Below are positions 1-10,903 of a DNA stretch of 64,000 nucleotides, in pieces. Under the pieces are notes generated by a model. The model made no database searches and was not told the DNA's origin. It saw only the letters and a list, made by a program, of their open reading frames with translations. The position numbers and the translations under genes are program-made. Source of the DNA: Desulforamulus ferrireducens. Its GTDB lineage: Bacteria > Bacillota > Desulfotomaculia > Desulfotomaculales > Desulfotomaculaceae. Where the stretch lies: positions 1,612,001 through 1,676,000 of the forward strand of contig NZ_CP019698.1 in assembly GCF_002005145.1 (NCBI RefSeq), read 5' to 3'. Numbering within the stretch: position 1 is the stretch's first letter; each line of letters opens with the position of its first letter.

Positions 1-111
1 GGAGACATCTATGTTCAGAAGGGTAACTTTACATTTTACTTTCCCGTAGTGACTTCCATAATTTTGAGCATTCTTCTTACCCTGGTGTTGAGTTTTGTAT
101 TTAGACGCTAA
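1..111 (+). CDS. DUF2905 family small membrane protein (C-terminal part)
   Basis: Frame 1 is open from the window edge to TAA at 109-111 and encodes the last 36 residues. They read GDIYVQKGNFTFYFPVVTS, then a hydrophobic helix ending in FRR. The GDIxxxxGNFTFYFPxxTS signature followed by one transmembrane helix is that of DUF2905 proteins, which are about 65-70 residues long, so roughly the first half lies outside the window. In related clostridia this gene often sits between ruvB and queA, and queA follows here, which fits. Function unknown. Confidence 0.8.
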   Translation, partial: GDIYVQKGNFTFYFPVVTSIILSILLTLVLSFVFRR

Positions 112-168
112 GTAAAAAATGGTAATTGCTAGCAGGAAATGGTCAGATATTGTCGAATCAATTTTGAG

Positions 169-197
169 TTGACCTTGCCAGTATGTGGTTATATAAT
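169..197 (+). promoter_or_regulatory. sigma-A type promoter for queA-tgt
   Basis: TTGACC at 169-174 and TATAAT at 192-197 are separated by exactly 17 bp. This is close to the vegetative consensus and lies 56 bp before the queA start. It implies that queA can be transcribed independently of the DUF2905 gene upstream. Confidence 0.75.
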
Positions 198-253
198 AGG
201 AAAGATTTTGCAATACTATCCACAATGTTGAAATATTAAAGGAGAGCCACATT

Positions 254-2400
<2,147 letters not shown>

Positions 2401-2473
2401 TTTTCGCCAATGGCAGGGAATCACTGTTATTGGAAGAATTTCTTAAGTTAGACTAAAGAAAGGAGGATGTGCA

Positions 2474-2758
2474 TTGGATTTTGGTAGTCCGCAAACTGCT
2501 TCTATTATTTATATTGTAGCATTGTTTGCTATTCTGTACTTTTTAATGATCAGACCTCAGCAAAAGAGGCAAAAACAACATGCTGCAATGATCAAAGCGC
2601 TTAATGTCGGAGACAACATCGTCACAGTTGGAGGACTCTTAGGCTCAATCGTGAAAATTAAAGATACTACGGTTGTTATTAGAGTGGCCGACAAGGTACA
2701 CATTGAAATTTTAAAGAATGCCATTGCGCAAGTGACTGAGAAAAAGGAATCTGAGTAA
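2474..2758 (+). CDS. yajC: preprotein translocase subunit YajC
   Basis: Small single-pass membrane protein that associates with SecDF and the SecYEG channel. The 94-residue product has one transmembrane helix at about residues 9-26, then the family motif FLMIRPQQKRQKQH, then a compact domain with GDNIVTVGGLLGSI. It starts at TTG 2474 after an AAAGGAGG site. It lies in the usual queA-tgt-yajC-secD order, here with an HD-domain gene inserted before secD. Confidence 0.95.
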   Translation: MDFGSPQTASIIYIVALFAILYFLMIRPQQKRQKQHAAMIKALNVGDNIVTVGGLLGSIVKIKDTTVVIRVADKVHIEILKNAIAQVTEKKESE

Positions 2759-2762
2759 CAGA

Positions 2763-2790
2763 AGAGTAGGCTGGTCCTACTCTATTTTAA
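2763..2790 (+). terminator. Rho-independent terminator after yajC
   Basis: AGAGTAGG (2763-2770) and CCTACTCT (2776-2783) form a perfect 8-bp stem with a 5-nt loop, followed by ATTTTAA. The T run is short, so termination may be partial. Confidence 0.6.
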
Positions 2791-2826
2791 TAAATTTGAT
2801 AACAAGCACATTAGGAGGTAGATATT

Positions 2827-3489
2827 TTGAGTATAACCCTGGATGATGTTAAGGCCAACCCGGTGGTGGACGCATGTATCAGGAAGGGTAATGAGTACTT
2901 AGGTGTCATGGGTTTTACCGAGCATAGTTATAGACATATTAATTTGGTTTCCAGTATAGCCCGCAATATATTGGAAAAACTAGGGAGAAGCCAGCGGGAA
3001 TGTGAACTGGCAGCCATTGCTGGCTACCTGCATGATATCGGTAATGTGATCAGTCGTAATGACCATGGTATCTCCGGTGCCAATATTGCCTTTAATTTAT
3101 TGCTTAACATGGGTATGTCGCCGGAAGAGGTTTGCATCATATCCTCTGCCATTGCTAACCACGAGGAGCAATATGGCTATCCGGTAAATCCCGTAGCTGC
3201 TGCCTTAATCTTAGCAGATAAATCAGATGTACACCGTTCCCGGGTCAGGAACCAGGATTTTGCTACCTTTGACATACATGATAGGGTTAATTATGCCGCT
3301 TCCCATGCCTTTGTATATGTCAATGATGACCAACGCACCATAACTATGGAATTAAGTATTGATATTGAGATATGTCCGGTAATGGAGTATTTTGAAATAT
3401 TTCTCAACCGGATGATGCTTTGTCGACGGGCAGCAAACTACCTGGGGTGCAATTTTGAATTAGTAATCAATGGTGCAAAATTGCTCTAA
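2827..3489 (+). CDS. HD-domain phosphohydrolase family protein
   Basis: A 220-residue soluble protein with an HD-superfamily metal site: His37 in SYRHINL, the His69-Asp70 pair in GYLHDIGN, His80 in RNDHGISG, a further His in IANHEEQ near residue 112, and Asp in LADKSDVHRSRVR near 150. These positions match metal-dependent phosphohydrolases or nucleotidases; the substrate cannot be told from sequence. It starts at TTG 2827 behind AGGAGGTAG. It lies between yajC and secD, which are usually adjacent, yet secD has its own consensus promoter, so the gene is likely a separate unit. No membrane segment or signal peptide. Confidence 0.85.
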   Translation: MSITLDDVKANPVVDACIRKGNEYLGVMGFTEHSYRHINLVSSIARNILEKLGRSQRECELAAIAGYLHDIGNVISRNDHGISGANIAFNLLLNMGMSPEEVCIISSAIANHEEQYGYPVNPVAAALILADKSDVHRSRVRNQDFATFDIHDRVNYAASHAFVYVNDDQRTITMELSIDIEICPVMEYFEIFLNRMMLCRRAANYLGCNFELVINGAKLL

Positions 3490-3506
3490 AGCAAGAAATA
3501 GGTTAA

Positions 3507-3535
3507 TTGACAGGACATTTTTGCAGGTATATAAT
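3507..3535 (+). promoter_or_regulatory. consensus sigma-A promoter for secD-secF
   Basis: TTGACA (3507-3512) and TATAAT (3530-3535) are both perfect consensus hexamers with a 17-bp spacer, about 43 bp upstream of secD. This is the strongest promoter sequence I found in the window. Confidence 0.85.
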
Positions 3536-3577
3536 TAGTTTTGTTTATTTGTAGTATATTAAAGGGGGAAATTGGAG

Positions 3578-4810
3578 ATGAAATGGGGCAGCGTTCTTAG
3601 ACTGTTTGCAGTAATTGTTGCTGTAGCTGTCATTGCTGTTTTTAGTACACAACCCATCTTTCCTAATGTAAAATGGCTTCCCTTAACCCAAGGAATTAAT
3701 TTGGGTTTAGATTTGCAAGGTGGTGTCCATGTCACCTTGGAAGCTAGGGATACTGAGGCGGGAAAGGTAAATGATGCTACCATGAATCAACTGTTGGAAA
3801 CCATTGAGCGTCGTGTTAACGCCTTTGGTGTTTCCGAACCGGTGATTCAGAGAGAAGGTAAAAACCGCATTATCGTAGAACTGGCGGGCATTCAAGATCC
3901 CGAGAAGGCAGTAAATGAGATCATAAAAACCGCCTACCTGGAATTTAAAACCGAAGACGGTAAAACAATAATTACCGGGGCAGATCTAAAGAATGCTGTT
4001 GAGTCCAAAGACCAATTGTCCGGACAGGTAGAAGTTAATTTGGAATTTAATGAAGCAGGCACCAAAAAATTTGCTGAGGCAACTGCTGCAAATGTGGGCA
4101 AGAGAATCGCCATTATCTTAGATGGACAAGTTCTCCAAAACCCTGTTGTTAATGAACCTATTCCCAACGGAAGGGCGCGAATTACCGGTTATAGTAGCTT
4201 GGAAGAAGCCCATACCATTGCCCTGCTGTTAAATTCAGGGGCCTTACCCCTGCAAACAGAGGTTATTGAGAAGCGTACAGTAGGACCTACCCTGGGTGCA
4301 GATTCCTTAAATAAATCTGTTAAAGCTGGTATTATTGGTATCATTGCCATTTTTGCCTTTATGATACTTTACTACCGTCTACCTGGTCTAATAGCTAACT
4401 TTGCTCTGGCGGTTTATGCCCTGATTGTGTTAGCTATTTTCTCAGGTCTGCATGTGGTGTTAACGTTGCCTGGTATTGCAGCTTTCCTGTTATCCATGGG
4501 TATGGCGGTGGATGCCAACATCATTATTTTTGAACGTATCAAAGAAGAGTTAAAGGATGGAAAAACCCTGCGCTCAGCCATAAATTCAGGTTTTAACCGT
4601 GCCTTTGTGGCGGTATTAGACTCAAACGTTACAACTTTAATTGCCACAGCCGTGTTGTTTTATTTTGGTTCAGGTCCCATCAAGAGTTTTGCTGTGGCAC
4701 TGGCCGTAGGTATTTTAACCAGTATGTTCACTGCTATCACCTTTACTAGGTGGGTGCTGAACACCACTGCTGATACAGGAATTAAAAACAGGAAATTATA
4801 TGGTGCGTAA
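3578..4810 (+). CDS. secD: protein translocase subunit SecD
   Basis: RND-type subunit that, with SecF, uses the proton gradient to help release secreted proteins from the SecYEG channel. The product has an N-terminal helix (about residues 8-25), the conserved LGLDLQGGVHVTLEA motif, an extracytoplasmic P1 region of about 200 residues (shorter than in proteobacteria), and five C-terminal transmembrane helices with GMAVDANIIIFERIKEEL. I chose ATG 3578 (410 residues), whose spacing from the GGGGG site is normal. The in-frame TTG at 3572 is only about 3 nt from that site. Confidence 0.96.
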   Translation: MKWGSVLRLFAVIVAVAVIAVFSTQPIFPNVKWLPLTQGINLGLDLQGGVHVTLEARDTEAGKVNDATMNQLLETIERRVNAFGVSEPVIQREGKNRIIVELAGIQDPEKAVNEIIKTAYLEFKTEDGKTIITGADLKNAVESKDQLSGQVEVNLEFNEAGTKKFAEATAANVGKRIAIILDGQVLQNPVVNEPIPNGRARITGYSSLEEAHTIALLLNSGALPLQTEVIEKRTVGPTLGADSLNKSVKAGIIGIIAIFAFMILYYRLPGLIANFALAVYALIVLAIFSGLHVVLTLPGIAAFLLSMGMAVDANIIIFERIKEELKDGKTLRSAINSGFNRAFVAVLDSNVTTLIATAVLFYFGSGPIKSFAVALAVGILTSMFTAITFTRWVLNTTADTGIKNRKLYGA

Positions 4811-4825
4811 GGGAGGGTTAAGTAG

Positions 4826-5707
4826 ATGTTGTTTCATATAGTAAAAAAACGTAAAATTTTCTACATTATCTCCCTGGCCATCATTATCCTGGGTTTAGGT
4901 TCTTTGTTGACCCGTGGTCTTAACCTGGGAATTGATTTTACAGGTGGTAACATTGTAGAACTGAAATTCAATAAAGCGGTCACGTTGGAAGAGGTACGCA
5001 CCGCCCTGGCTGATTATAAGCTGGAGGACAGTCGCTTACAGAGCGGTGGTGACAATACATTCCTTATTCGTACCAGGGTGTTGTCTCAGGCTGAAAGTCA
5101 GGAGGCAATTGAAGGTATTAGTGAAAAGTTGGGTGGAGCTACCCTGCTCCGTAATGAATTGGTTGGTCCTGTCATTGGTAAGGAACTAACCAAGCAAGCC
5201 ATTTTGGCCTTGGTCATTGCAGCAGTGTTAATGATTTTATATATCACCTGGCGTTTTGAATTCTTACAAGCCATTGCTGCCATTGGTGGTCTGATGCACG
5301 ACGTGATGATTATGGTGGGGATGGCCTCCCTGCTGCAAATTGAAATTGACAGTACCTTTGTGGCGGCGGTTCTGACCATCATTGGTTATTCCATTAACGA
5401 TACCATTGTTATCTTTGACCGGATTCGTGAAAATCTAAGAATAAACCGTAAAGAAGAATTGGGTGAACTGGTTAATAAGTCCCTCTGGCAAACCATGGCC
5501 CGTTCCATTAACACAGTTTTAACAGTTCTGTTTGTTTTACTGGCTCTCTTCTTCTTTGGCGGTAATACCATTAGTAATTTTGTGACTCTACTTATCATTG
5601 GTATTGCCAGCGGCGCCTATTCTTCTATTTTCATTTCCGGTCCAGGCTGGTATGATTTAAGAAGAATACAGAAGGAACGTAAGCGCGCTGCCAAGGCTGC
5701 TGCATAA
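4826..5707 (+). CDS. secF: protein translocase subunit SecF
   Basis: Partner of SecD in the inner-membrane translocase motor. The 293-residue protein has the N-terminal helix, LNLGIDFTGGNIVELKF near residue 30, a short periplasmic domain, and five C-terminal helices with GYSINDTIVIFDRIRENLR. It begins at ATG 4826 after a GGGAGG site, 15 bp downstream of secD, so the pair is co-transcribed. The tail is basic (KERKRAAKAAA). Confidence 0.96.
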   Translation: MLFHIVKKRKIFYIISLAIIILGLGSLLTRGLNLGIDFTGGNIVELKFNKAVTLEEVRTALADYKLEDSRLQSGGDNTFLIRTRVLSQAESQEAIEGISEKLGGATLLRNELVGPVIGKELTKQAILALVIAAVLMILYITWRFEFLQAIAAIGGLMHDVMIMVGMASLLQIEIDSTFVAAVLTIIGYSINDTIVIFDRIRENLRINRKEELGELVNKSLWQTMARSINTVLTVLFVLLALFFFGGNTISNFVTLLIIGIASGAYSSIFISGPGWYDLRRIQKERKRAAKAAA

Positions 5708-5718
5708 AATTAAATATA

Positions 5719-5752
5719 GGCGCGGGGAGAACATCCCTCGCGCTAATTTTTT
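5719..5752 (+). terminator. Rho-independent terminator after secF
   Basis: GGCGCGGGG pairs with CCCTCGCGCT (with G-U pairs) around a short loop, and a run of six or seven T residues follows. It closes the secD-secF unit. Confidence 0.75.
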
Positions 5753-5773
5753 ACCTGAGCAAGGAGGAAAAAT

Positions 5774-6076
5774 ATGCTTAATCAATTAAAAGCTAGCCCA
5801 ACTGGTAAAAGAATTATTGTCACTGTTATCGGACAAGACAGGGTTGGCATAATTGCCAAAGTAGCCACAATTTTAGCGGAGAACCAGGTGAACATCTTAG
5901 ATATCAGCCAAACCATTCTGCAGGAGTTCTTTGCCATGGTTTTGATAGCTGATATGGAAAACAGTACTATTGAATTAGATTTGTTGAAGGAAAAGCTTAA
6001 TCAACTGGGCCAAGAGCTGGGTGTTAAAATTGAAGCCCAGCATGAAGATGTATTTCGGTACATGCACCGTATTTAG
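5774..6076 (+). CDS. ACT-domain regulatory protein (UPF0237 family)
   Basis: A 100-residue protein made of one ACT domain (two tandem beta-alpha-beta units) starting at RIIVTVIGQDRVGIIAKVATILAE. Family members are usually about 90 residues and begin at the first beta strand; this one has about 12 extra residues at the N-terminus. The start at ATG 5774 is supported by an AAGGAGG site. ACT domains usually bind amino acids or other small ligands; no ligand can be named. The next gene starts 9 bp downstream, and this pair is conserved widely in Firmicutes, which suggests a joint role. Confidence 0.9.
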   Translation: MLNQLKASPTGKRIIVTVIGQDRVGIIAKVATILAENQVNILDISQTILQEFFAMVLIADMENSTIELDLLKEKLNQLGQELGVKIEAQHEDVFRYMHRI

Positions 6077-6085
6077 GAGGGCACT

Positions 6086-7444
6086 ATGTACAGTATAAAT
6101 GAGGTTCTGGAAACCATTCGGATGGTTCAGGAAGAAAAACTGGATATTCGTACCATTACCATGGGTATTAGTCTGCGGGATTGTGCTGATGCTGACCACA
6201 CCAAGTCTTGCCAAAAGATTTATGATAAAATCACCAAATATGCTGCTAACTTGGTCAAGACAGGGGAAGAAATCGAAAAGGAATACGGTATTCCCATTAT
6301 TAATAAACGCATATCAGTAACTCCCATGTCTTTAGTGGCTGAAAGCAGTGATGCCCTCAATTATACACCCTTTGCTATGGCCTTGGATAAGGCAGCGAAG
6401 GAAGTGGGGGTCAATTTTATTGGTGGTTTTTCTGCCTTGGTGCACAAGGGGTTTACCAAAGGAGATCGTATTTTGCTAGACTCCATCCCGGAAGCATTAT
6501 CCACCACAGAAAGGGTATGTTCTTCGGTTAACGTAGGTTCCACAAAGGATGGCATTAACATGGATGCCGTCTACCGGATGGGTCAAATTATTAAGGAATG
6601 TGCTGAGCGCACCGCCAGCCAGGATGGCCTGGCCTGTGCCAAATTAGTGGTGTTCTGTAATGTACCCGAGGATAATCCCTTTATGGCCGGGGCTTTTCAT
6701 GGCATTGGTGAACCGGAATGTGTAATTAACGTAGGAGTTAGTGGTCCCGGGGTAGTCAAGAATGCCGTGGAAAAGGTGAAGGGCAGTGATTTTGGCACCC
6801 TGGCCGAAACAGTAAAAAAGACCGCCTTTAAGATAACCCGCATGGGTGAGTTAGTGGGACGGGCTGCCGCTGCCAAATTAGGTGTACCCTTTGGTATTGT
6901 TGACCTATCCTTAGCACCTACCCCCGCTGTGGGAGATAGTGTGGCAGAGGTGCTGGAGGCCATGGGTCTGGAGACTTGCGGTACCCATGGTACCACTGCT
7001 GCCCTGGCCTTATTAAACGATGCTGTGAAGAAGGGCGGAGCCATGGCTTCCTCCTATGTGGGAGGTCTTTCCGGTGCCTTCATTCCCCTCAGCGAAGACG
7101 CTGGGATGATCCGTGCAGCAGAACAGGGTATTTTAACCTTGGAAAAGTTAGAGGCCATGACCTGCGTGTGCTCTGTAGGACTGGACATGATTGCCATACC
7201 AGGTGACACCACAGCCGAGACCATTGCGGCGATTATCGCCGACGAAATGGCCATTGGCATGGTTAACTTTAAAACCACCGCTGTGAGAATTATTCCCGCA
7301 CCGGGTAAAAAGGTTGGCGATAATGTTGTCTTTGGCGGACTGCTTGGCCATGCTCCTATTATTCCAGTCAAAGCAGCTAAAGCAGTGGAATTCGTCTCCC
7401 GGGGCGGACGTATTCCCGCACCGATACAGAGTTTGAAGAACTAG
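6086..7444 (+). CDS. UPF0210 / DUF711 family protein
   Basis: A 452-residue cytoplasmic protein of the UPF0210 family, recognised from its N-terminus ([30 protein letters not shown]) and from the glycine-rich stretches [38 protein letters not shown] and [13 protein letters not shown]. The family is linked by fold to pyruvate formate-lyase-like barrels but lacks an obvious glycyl-radical motif here, and its reaction is unknown to me. It is translationally close to the ACT gene and ends before a strong terminator. Confidence 0.92.
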   Translation: MYSINEVLETIRMVQEEKLDIRTITMGISLRDCADADHTKSCQKIYDKITKYAANLVKTGEEIEKEYGIPIINKRISVTPMSLVAESSDALNYTPFAMALDKAAKEVGVNFIGGFSALVHKGFTKGDRILLDSIPEALSTTERVCSSVNVGSTKDGINMDAVYRMGQIIKECAERTASQDGLACAKLVVFCNVPEDNPFMAGAFHGIGEPECVINVGVSGPGVVKNAVEKVKGSDFGTLAETVKKTAFKITRMGELVGRAAAAKLGVPFGIVDLSLAPTPAVGDSVAEVLEAMGLETCGTHGTTAALALLNDAVKKGGAMASSYVGGLSGAFIPLSEDAGMIRAAEQGILTLEKLEAMTCVCSVGLDMIAIPGDTTAETIAAIIADEMAIGMVNFKTTAVRIIPAPGKKVGDNVVFGGLLGHAPIIPVKAAKAVEFVSRGGRIPAPIQSLKN

Positions 7445-7464
7445 ATCTTGATAGTATTAACGGG

Positions 7465-7503
7465 AATGTCGCATCACTACAGTCATGCGGCATTTCTCTT
7501 TTT
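7465..7503 (+). terminator. terminator of the GTGTCGCA hairpin family
   Basis: AATGTCGCAT (7465-7474) pairs with ATGCGGCATT (7485-7494), with one G-U pair, and TCTCTTTTTT follows. The arms are nearly those of hairpins at 24786, 33947 and 59623. The T run leads straight into a GGCCNNN heptad array. Confidence 0.85.
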
Positions 7504-7504
7504 T

Positions 7505-7564
7505 GGCTGTCAGCTTTTGGCCATTGGCCAATTGCACATCATCACCAAATTATGCAACAGCCCC
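7505..7564 (+). repeat. GGCCNNN heptad array with CATCATCACC-CAGCCCC end motif
   Basis: Four 7-bp units (GGCTGTC, AGCTTTT, GGCCATT, GGCCAAT) directly follow the terminator T run. They are followed by a segment at 7533-7564 containing CATCATCACC and ATGCAACAGCCCC, which is closely matched at 24835-24868. Intergenic, between UPF0210 and rluD. Confidence 0.7.
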
Positions 7565-7567
7565 ATT

Positions 7568-7595
7568 TTGTCTTACTGGCAAATCATGCTATAAT
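7568..7595 (+). promoter_or_regulatory. putative rluD promoter
   Basis: TATAAT at 7590-7595 is preceded by TGC, giving an extended -10 element. A weak -35 (TTGTCT, 7568-7573) lies 16 bp upstream. The rluD start is 35 bp downstream. Confidence 0.6.
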
Positions 7596-7629
7596 TTGGA
7601 TGCAAAACTTAAAGTGGGGAGAATATGAT

Positions 7630-8541
7630 TTGGAAGCTTACACTTTTCAGATAGAACCACAGCAGGCCAAAACTCGCATTGATGTTTTCCTAACCACCAA
7701 CTGCCCTGAGATCAGCCGTTCCTATGTGCAAAAATTAATTGAAGAAGGCTTAGTTACGGTAAATGGTCAACCCACCAAAGCTAACTATAAATTACGGGTT
7801 GCTGATGAGGTAACCATAGAAATTCCGCCGGCCGAAGAACTGATGGTGGAACCGGAAGATATTCCACTGGATATTTACTATGAAGATAAGGATGTTATTG
7901 TAGTAAATAAACCCAGGGGCATGGTGGTACATCCAGCGGAGGGAAACACCTCCGGGACGTTGGTTAATGCCCTGCTGTATCACTGTAAGGACCTTTCAGG
8001 TATTAATGGGGTGTTACGCCCTGGTATTGTTCACCGCTTGGATAAGGACACCTCAGGTCTAATTATGGTGGCTAAAAACGACCAGGCCCACCATGCCCTG
8101 GCCCAACAGCTTAAGGATCGCACGGTTACCAGACGTTATCTGGCCCTGGTTCATCACAGGATAAAAGAAGAACAGGGAACCATTAACGCTCCCATTGGTC
8201 GTGACCCCAGGGATAGACAAAAAATGGCTGTTATAGAACGAAATTCCAAAGCTGCTGTTACCCATTTTCAAGTTATGGAGAGGTTTGCCGATTACACCTT
8301 GATTGAATGTCGCTTGGAAACCGGTCGTACCCACCAAATTAGAGTTCATATGGCTTATATTGGTTACCCCTTGGTGGGTGATCTTAAGTACGGTCCTAAG
8401 AAGCCTCACTTTAATCTTGATGGACAACTCCTTCATGCCAGGGTGCTGGGTTTTCAGCACCCTACCACTGGCCAGTACCTGGAGTTTTCCTCTCCGTTGC
8501 CAGAGGTTTTTCAGCAGGTGTTAGAACAATTAAAGGCGTAA
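7630..8541 (+). CDS. rluD: 23S rRNA pseudouridine synthase, RluD/RluC family
   Basis: Converts specific uridines of large-subunit rRNA to pseudouridine. The 303-residue product has an S4 RNA-binding domain (about residues 15-75, RIDVFLTTNCPEISRSYVQKLIEEG) followed by the catalytic domain with Asp138 in HRLDKDTSGL and the RTHQIRVHMAYIGYPLVGD motif. An earlier in-frame ATG lies at 7552, but it precedes the promoter -10. TTG 7630, behind GTGGGGAG, gives the normal family length. RluD and closely related paralogues cannot be separated with certainty from sequence alone. Confidence 0.92.
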   Translation: MEAYTFQIEPQQAKTRIDVFLTTNCPEISRSYVQKLIEEGLVTVNGQPTKANYKLRVADEVTIEIPPAEELMVEPEDIPLDIYYEDKDVIVVNKPRGMVVHPAEGNTSGTLVNALLYHCKDLSGINGVLRPGIVHRLDKDTSGLIMVAKNDQAHHALAQQLKDRTVTRRYLALVHHRIKEEQGTINAPIGRDPRDRQKMAVIERNSKAAVTHFQVMERFADYTLIECRLETGRTHQIRVHMAYIGYPLVGDLKYGPKKPHFNLDGQLLHARVLGFQHPTTGQYLEFSSPLPEVFQQVLEQLKA

Positions 8542-8559
8542 GCTGTTTCCCAAAATACT

Positions 8560-8615
8560 GGCCGTCAGCCACCTAATCAAGCCGGTGGCAGATGGCCGGT
8601 GGGCAACAGGCTAAC
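8560..8615 (+). repeat. degenerate GGCCNNN heptad array between convergent genes
   Basis: GGCCGTC, AGCCACC, then after a 6-base slip AGCCGGT, GGCAGAT, GGCCGGT, GGGCAAC, AGGCTAA: a 7-bp period with a conserved GCC core. GCCACC and GGTGGC can also form a short hairpin. It fills most of the 93-bp gap between the 3' ends of rluD and ndh. Confidence 0.6.
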
Positions 8616-8634
8616 GAATGTCTCCTATGAAAAG

Positions 8635-9795
8635 TTAACTAAGAAATTTTAATCCTCCCAAAGAGTAACGATACTTAACGGGAATCAGTTCTTTTAGCCA
8701 ACTGGCCGCTGGACCTTTAAACTTAAAGGATTTTACTTCGCCAAAGGCTTTACTTCGGCCAATGGATATAACGGTACCAATATTGTTTGGCCGATATATT
8801 TTTTTCTCCAGTCCCATAATATCGGCATAAATATTATAGGCCGCAATTTCTGCTTGCTGTAGGGCAGATTGAGCGGTAGCTGCCACTGGTTTGTTGTTGC
8901 GAGGGTCGATGGCCAAAGCATTATCCCCCACCAGATAAACATTTGGATTGTCCACATATTGTAAATATTGGTTAACAGGTACCCTGCCCCGGTTGGCAGT
9001 TTTGAATCCCGATTGTTCCAAGATGCGGTTTCCTTTGATACCCCCGGCCCAGATTAGCAGTGAGTAGCGAATTTGTTGACCGGAAGCCAGATAAACAGTG
9101 TCAGGTGTTACCTGGCTGATAAAATCCTCGGTAATTACTTCCACACCCATTTGCTCCAGGGTTTCTCTGCTATAACGACCCATCTCGCTGGATAAACCCG
9201 GCAGCAATTCCTTGGCTCCCTCCACCACGATAATTTTACATTCCTCCGGGGCGATTTGATATTTGCCGCTGATCCTTTGCAGTTGATGGGCCAATTCGCC
9301 GGCAAATTCTACCCCCGTAAGTCCTCCACCACCCACCACAAAGGTTAATGGTTGTTGATGCTTGGCTAAAATATCATTAATGCGCCGCCGTATTTCTATG
9401 GAACTGTACAAACTGCGTAAGCTCAAGCTGTTTTCCCGCAGACCAGGTATGTCGTAGTACTCTGGTTCACTGCCAAGGGCTATTAATAAATAATTATAGG
9501 AAAGTTCACCTTGATCAATCTTAATGGTCCGGTTTGTTATATCAATCTGCTCCACTGTGCCTTTAATAAATTGAACGTGTTTACCCTCCAATACCTTATC
9601 AATGGGAATGGACACATCATCAAAATCGCTTGTACCGGTGGCACTCTCATGTAACAGAGTCATTAGCATATGAAAGTTATGTTTATTGACTAAAATAATG
9701 GAGTGCTCCGGTGAATCACCCAAATAATCACTTAATTTTTGAGTTGCTTTTAAACCGCCATAACCTGCTCCTAAAACCACAACTTTATTGGCCAC
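8635..9795 (-). CDS. type II NADH dehydrogenase-like FAD oxidoreductase
   Basis: Single-subunit, non-proton-pumping NAD(P)H:quinone oxidoreductase family. The 386-residue product has an FAD-binding GAGYGG motif at residues 9-14, an NADH-binding GGGGLTG motif near 154-160 followed by VEFAGEL, and the C-terminal FAD motif YLVGDNALA near residue 290. The reading frame extends far upstream. The start is taken as GTG 9795 because a GGGGGG-type site precedes it and the FAD motif then sits at the usual N-terminal position. Convergent with rluD. The physiological acceptor (menaquinone is usual) is inferred from the family. Confidence 0.9.
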   Translation of the reverse strand: MANKVVVLGAGYGGLKATQKLSDYLGDSPEHSIILVNKHNFHMLMTLLHESATGTSDFDDVSIPIDKVLEGKHVQFIKGTVEQIDITNRTIKIDQGELSYNYLLIALGSEPEYYDIPGLRENSLSLRSLYSSIEIRRRINDILAKHQQPLTFVVGGGGLTGVEFAGELAHQLQRISGKYQIAPEECKIIVVEGAKELLPGLSSEMGRYSRETLEQMGVEVITEDFISQVTPDTVYLASGQQIRYSLLIWAGGIKGNRILEQSGFKTANRGRVPVNQYLQYVDNPNVYLVGDNALAIDPRNNKPVAATAQSALQQAEIAAYNIYADIMGLEKKIYRPNNIGTVISIGRSKAFGEVKSFKFKGPAASWLKELIPVKYRYSLGGLKFLS

Positions 9796-9928
9796 ACAGT
9801 GCCCCCCTTTTGCTTCTTTGCTAGTAGTTTGACCGAAAAAGTTATCGAACATGAAAATTATGTTGGGCAAGGCTCTAAAAAACTGTGGCAGTGGGAAAAA
9901 TGAAGAATAAGAGGGGAGGTAATGGGAA

Positions 9929-10219
9929 ATGGAAGAGGCAAAAGGAAATCTATCCTTACAGGATAGAATTGATTTACTGGCCAGAAATATGGAGAAGATG
10001 AAGCTGGCCGAATATGTTGAGCTGTTGGGTGACACGAAAAGACTGTTATGGGTTAACTTCATTTCCGGCATTGCCCGAGGATTAGGTATTGCCGTTGGTT
10101 TTACCATTTTGGGGGCAGTAATTCTATATTTTATGAAAAAGCTGGTGATGCTTAATCTACCGGTGATAGGAGATTTTATCGCCCAGGTGGTACAAATGGT
10201 GCAGATAAAAATGTACTAA
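9929..10219 (+). CDS. DUF5665 family small membrane protein
   Basis: A 96-residue protein with an amphipathic N-terminus (MEKMKLAEYVELLGDTKRLLWVNF) and hydrophobic segments at about residues 46-66 and 70-90. The EYVEL...RLLWxNFxxGxARGxGxAxGFTxxGA pattern is what I recall for DUF5665 in Firmicutes. The start at ATG 9929 follows a GGGGAGG site. It is divergent from the NADH dehydrogenase gene. Function unknown. Confidence 0.8.
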   Translation: MEEAKGNLSLQDRIDLLARNMEKMKLAEYVELLGDTKRLLWVNFISGIARGLGIAVGFTILGAVILYFMKKLVMLNLPVIGDFIAQVVQMVQIKMY

Positions 10220-10291
10220 GCCATTAATAAGAGAAGAGATAAGAAATGTCCCGGGTACATTAAAACTAAAATCTTCAGACATTGCAGACGG

Positions 10292-10747
10292 CTAACCAAA
10301 CCAACTTAGTACTTCCAAAAAAAGAGCGGCTACGCCGGCAGCCATCAATGGCCCAACCGGTTGACCGTTAAAAAATAAAATGCCAATTACCGAGCCAATA
10401 ATTAAGCCAAAAATAATACCAGGATCAATTTGCATTAATTTAAGGCCCTCACTATTTAAGTGAGTGGCCAGTGCTCCCCCAATAATGGCTAAGATACCCG
10501 GTAAGGATGAAACATTATAAAGCAATTCCCTGGTGGTTATTCTATCTGTAGCTATGGGAACAAGGATAGATAACAACAGAAACAACAAACCTAAATCTAA
10601 ACCATGGGTTTCCAGATAGGGAAAGAGCTGATCTAATTTACTAAACTGCAAAATTAGTAATATGCAGGCACAGTTAGCAATTAGATTAGAACGGGCAGCC
10701 AGTCCTATAAGAAGTAAGATAACCATGGTGATTTCCCCTGAGTGCAT
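10292..10747 (-). CDS. DUF441 family integral membrane protein
   Basis: A 151-residue, strongly hydrophobic protein with four or five transmembrane helices and the family-like segment LFLLLSILVPIATDRI, then SLPGILAIIGGALATHLNSEGLKLM. It resembles B. subtilis YtwI and E. coli YeaL (DUF441), whose function is unknown. ATG 10747 has an AAAGGAG site 8 bases upstream and matches the short N-terminal lead seen in YtwI; ATG 10726 is a possible alternative. Confidence 0.85.
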   Translation of the reverse strand: MHSGEITMVILLLIGLAARSNLIANCACILLILQFSKLDQLFPYLETHGLDLGLLFLLLSILVPIATDRITTRELLYNVSSLPGILAIIGGALATHLNSEGLKLMQIDPGIIFGLIIGSVIGILFFNGQPVGPLMAAGVAALFLEVLSWFG

Positions 10748-10903
10748 AAAAATAGCTCCTTTGCGGTGGACAGCTTTTAGTACAATATATGCCGGACACG
10801 TCAGGGCTAGGACATGAATCAGCCAGCTTGGTCAGCTTTGTCTTGCTCCATTAACAATATATTTGCCTTAGGATAAAACTGCTGTTTGATCACTGAGGAC
10901 TAA

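Noticed and set aside
9796-10107. N-terminal extension of the NADH dehydrogenase frame to 490 residues
   Set aside because: The extension overlaps the divergent DUF5665 gene and lies before a good ribosome site; family members start near the FAD-binding motif, as with GTG 9795.
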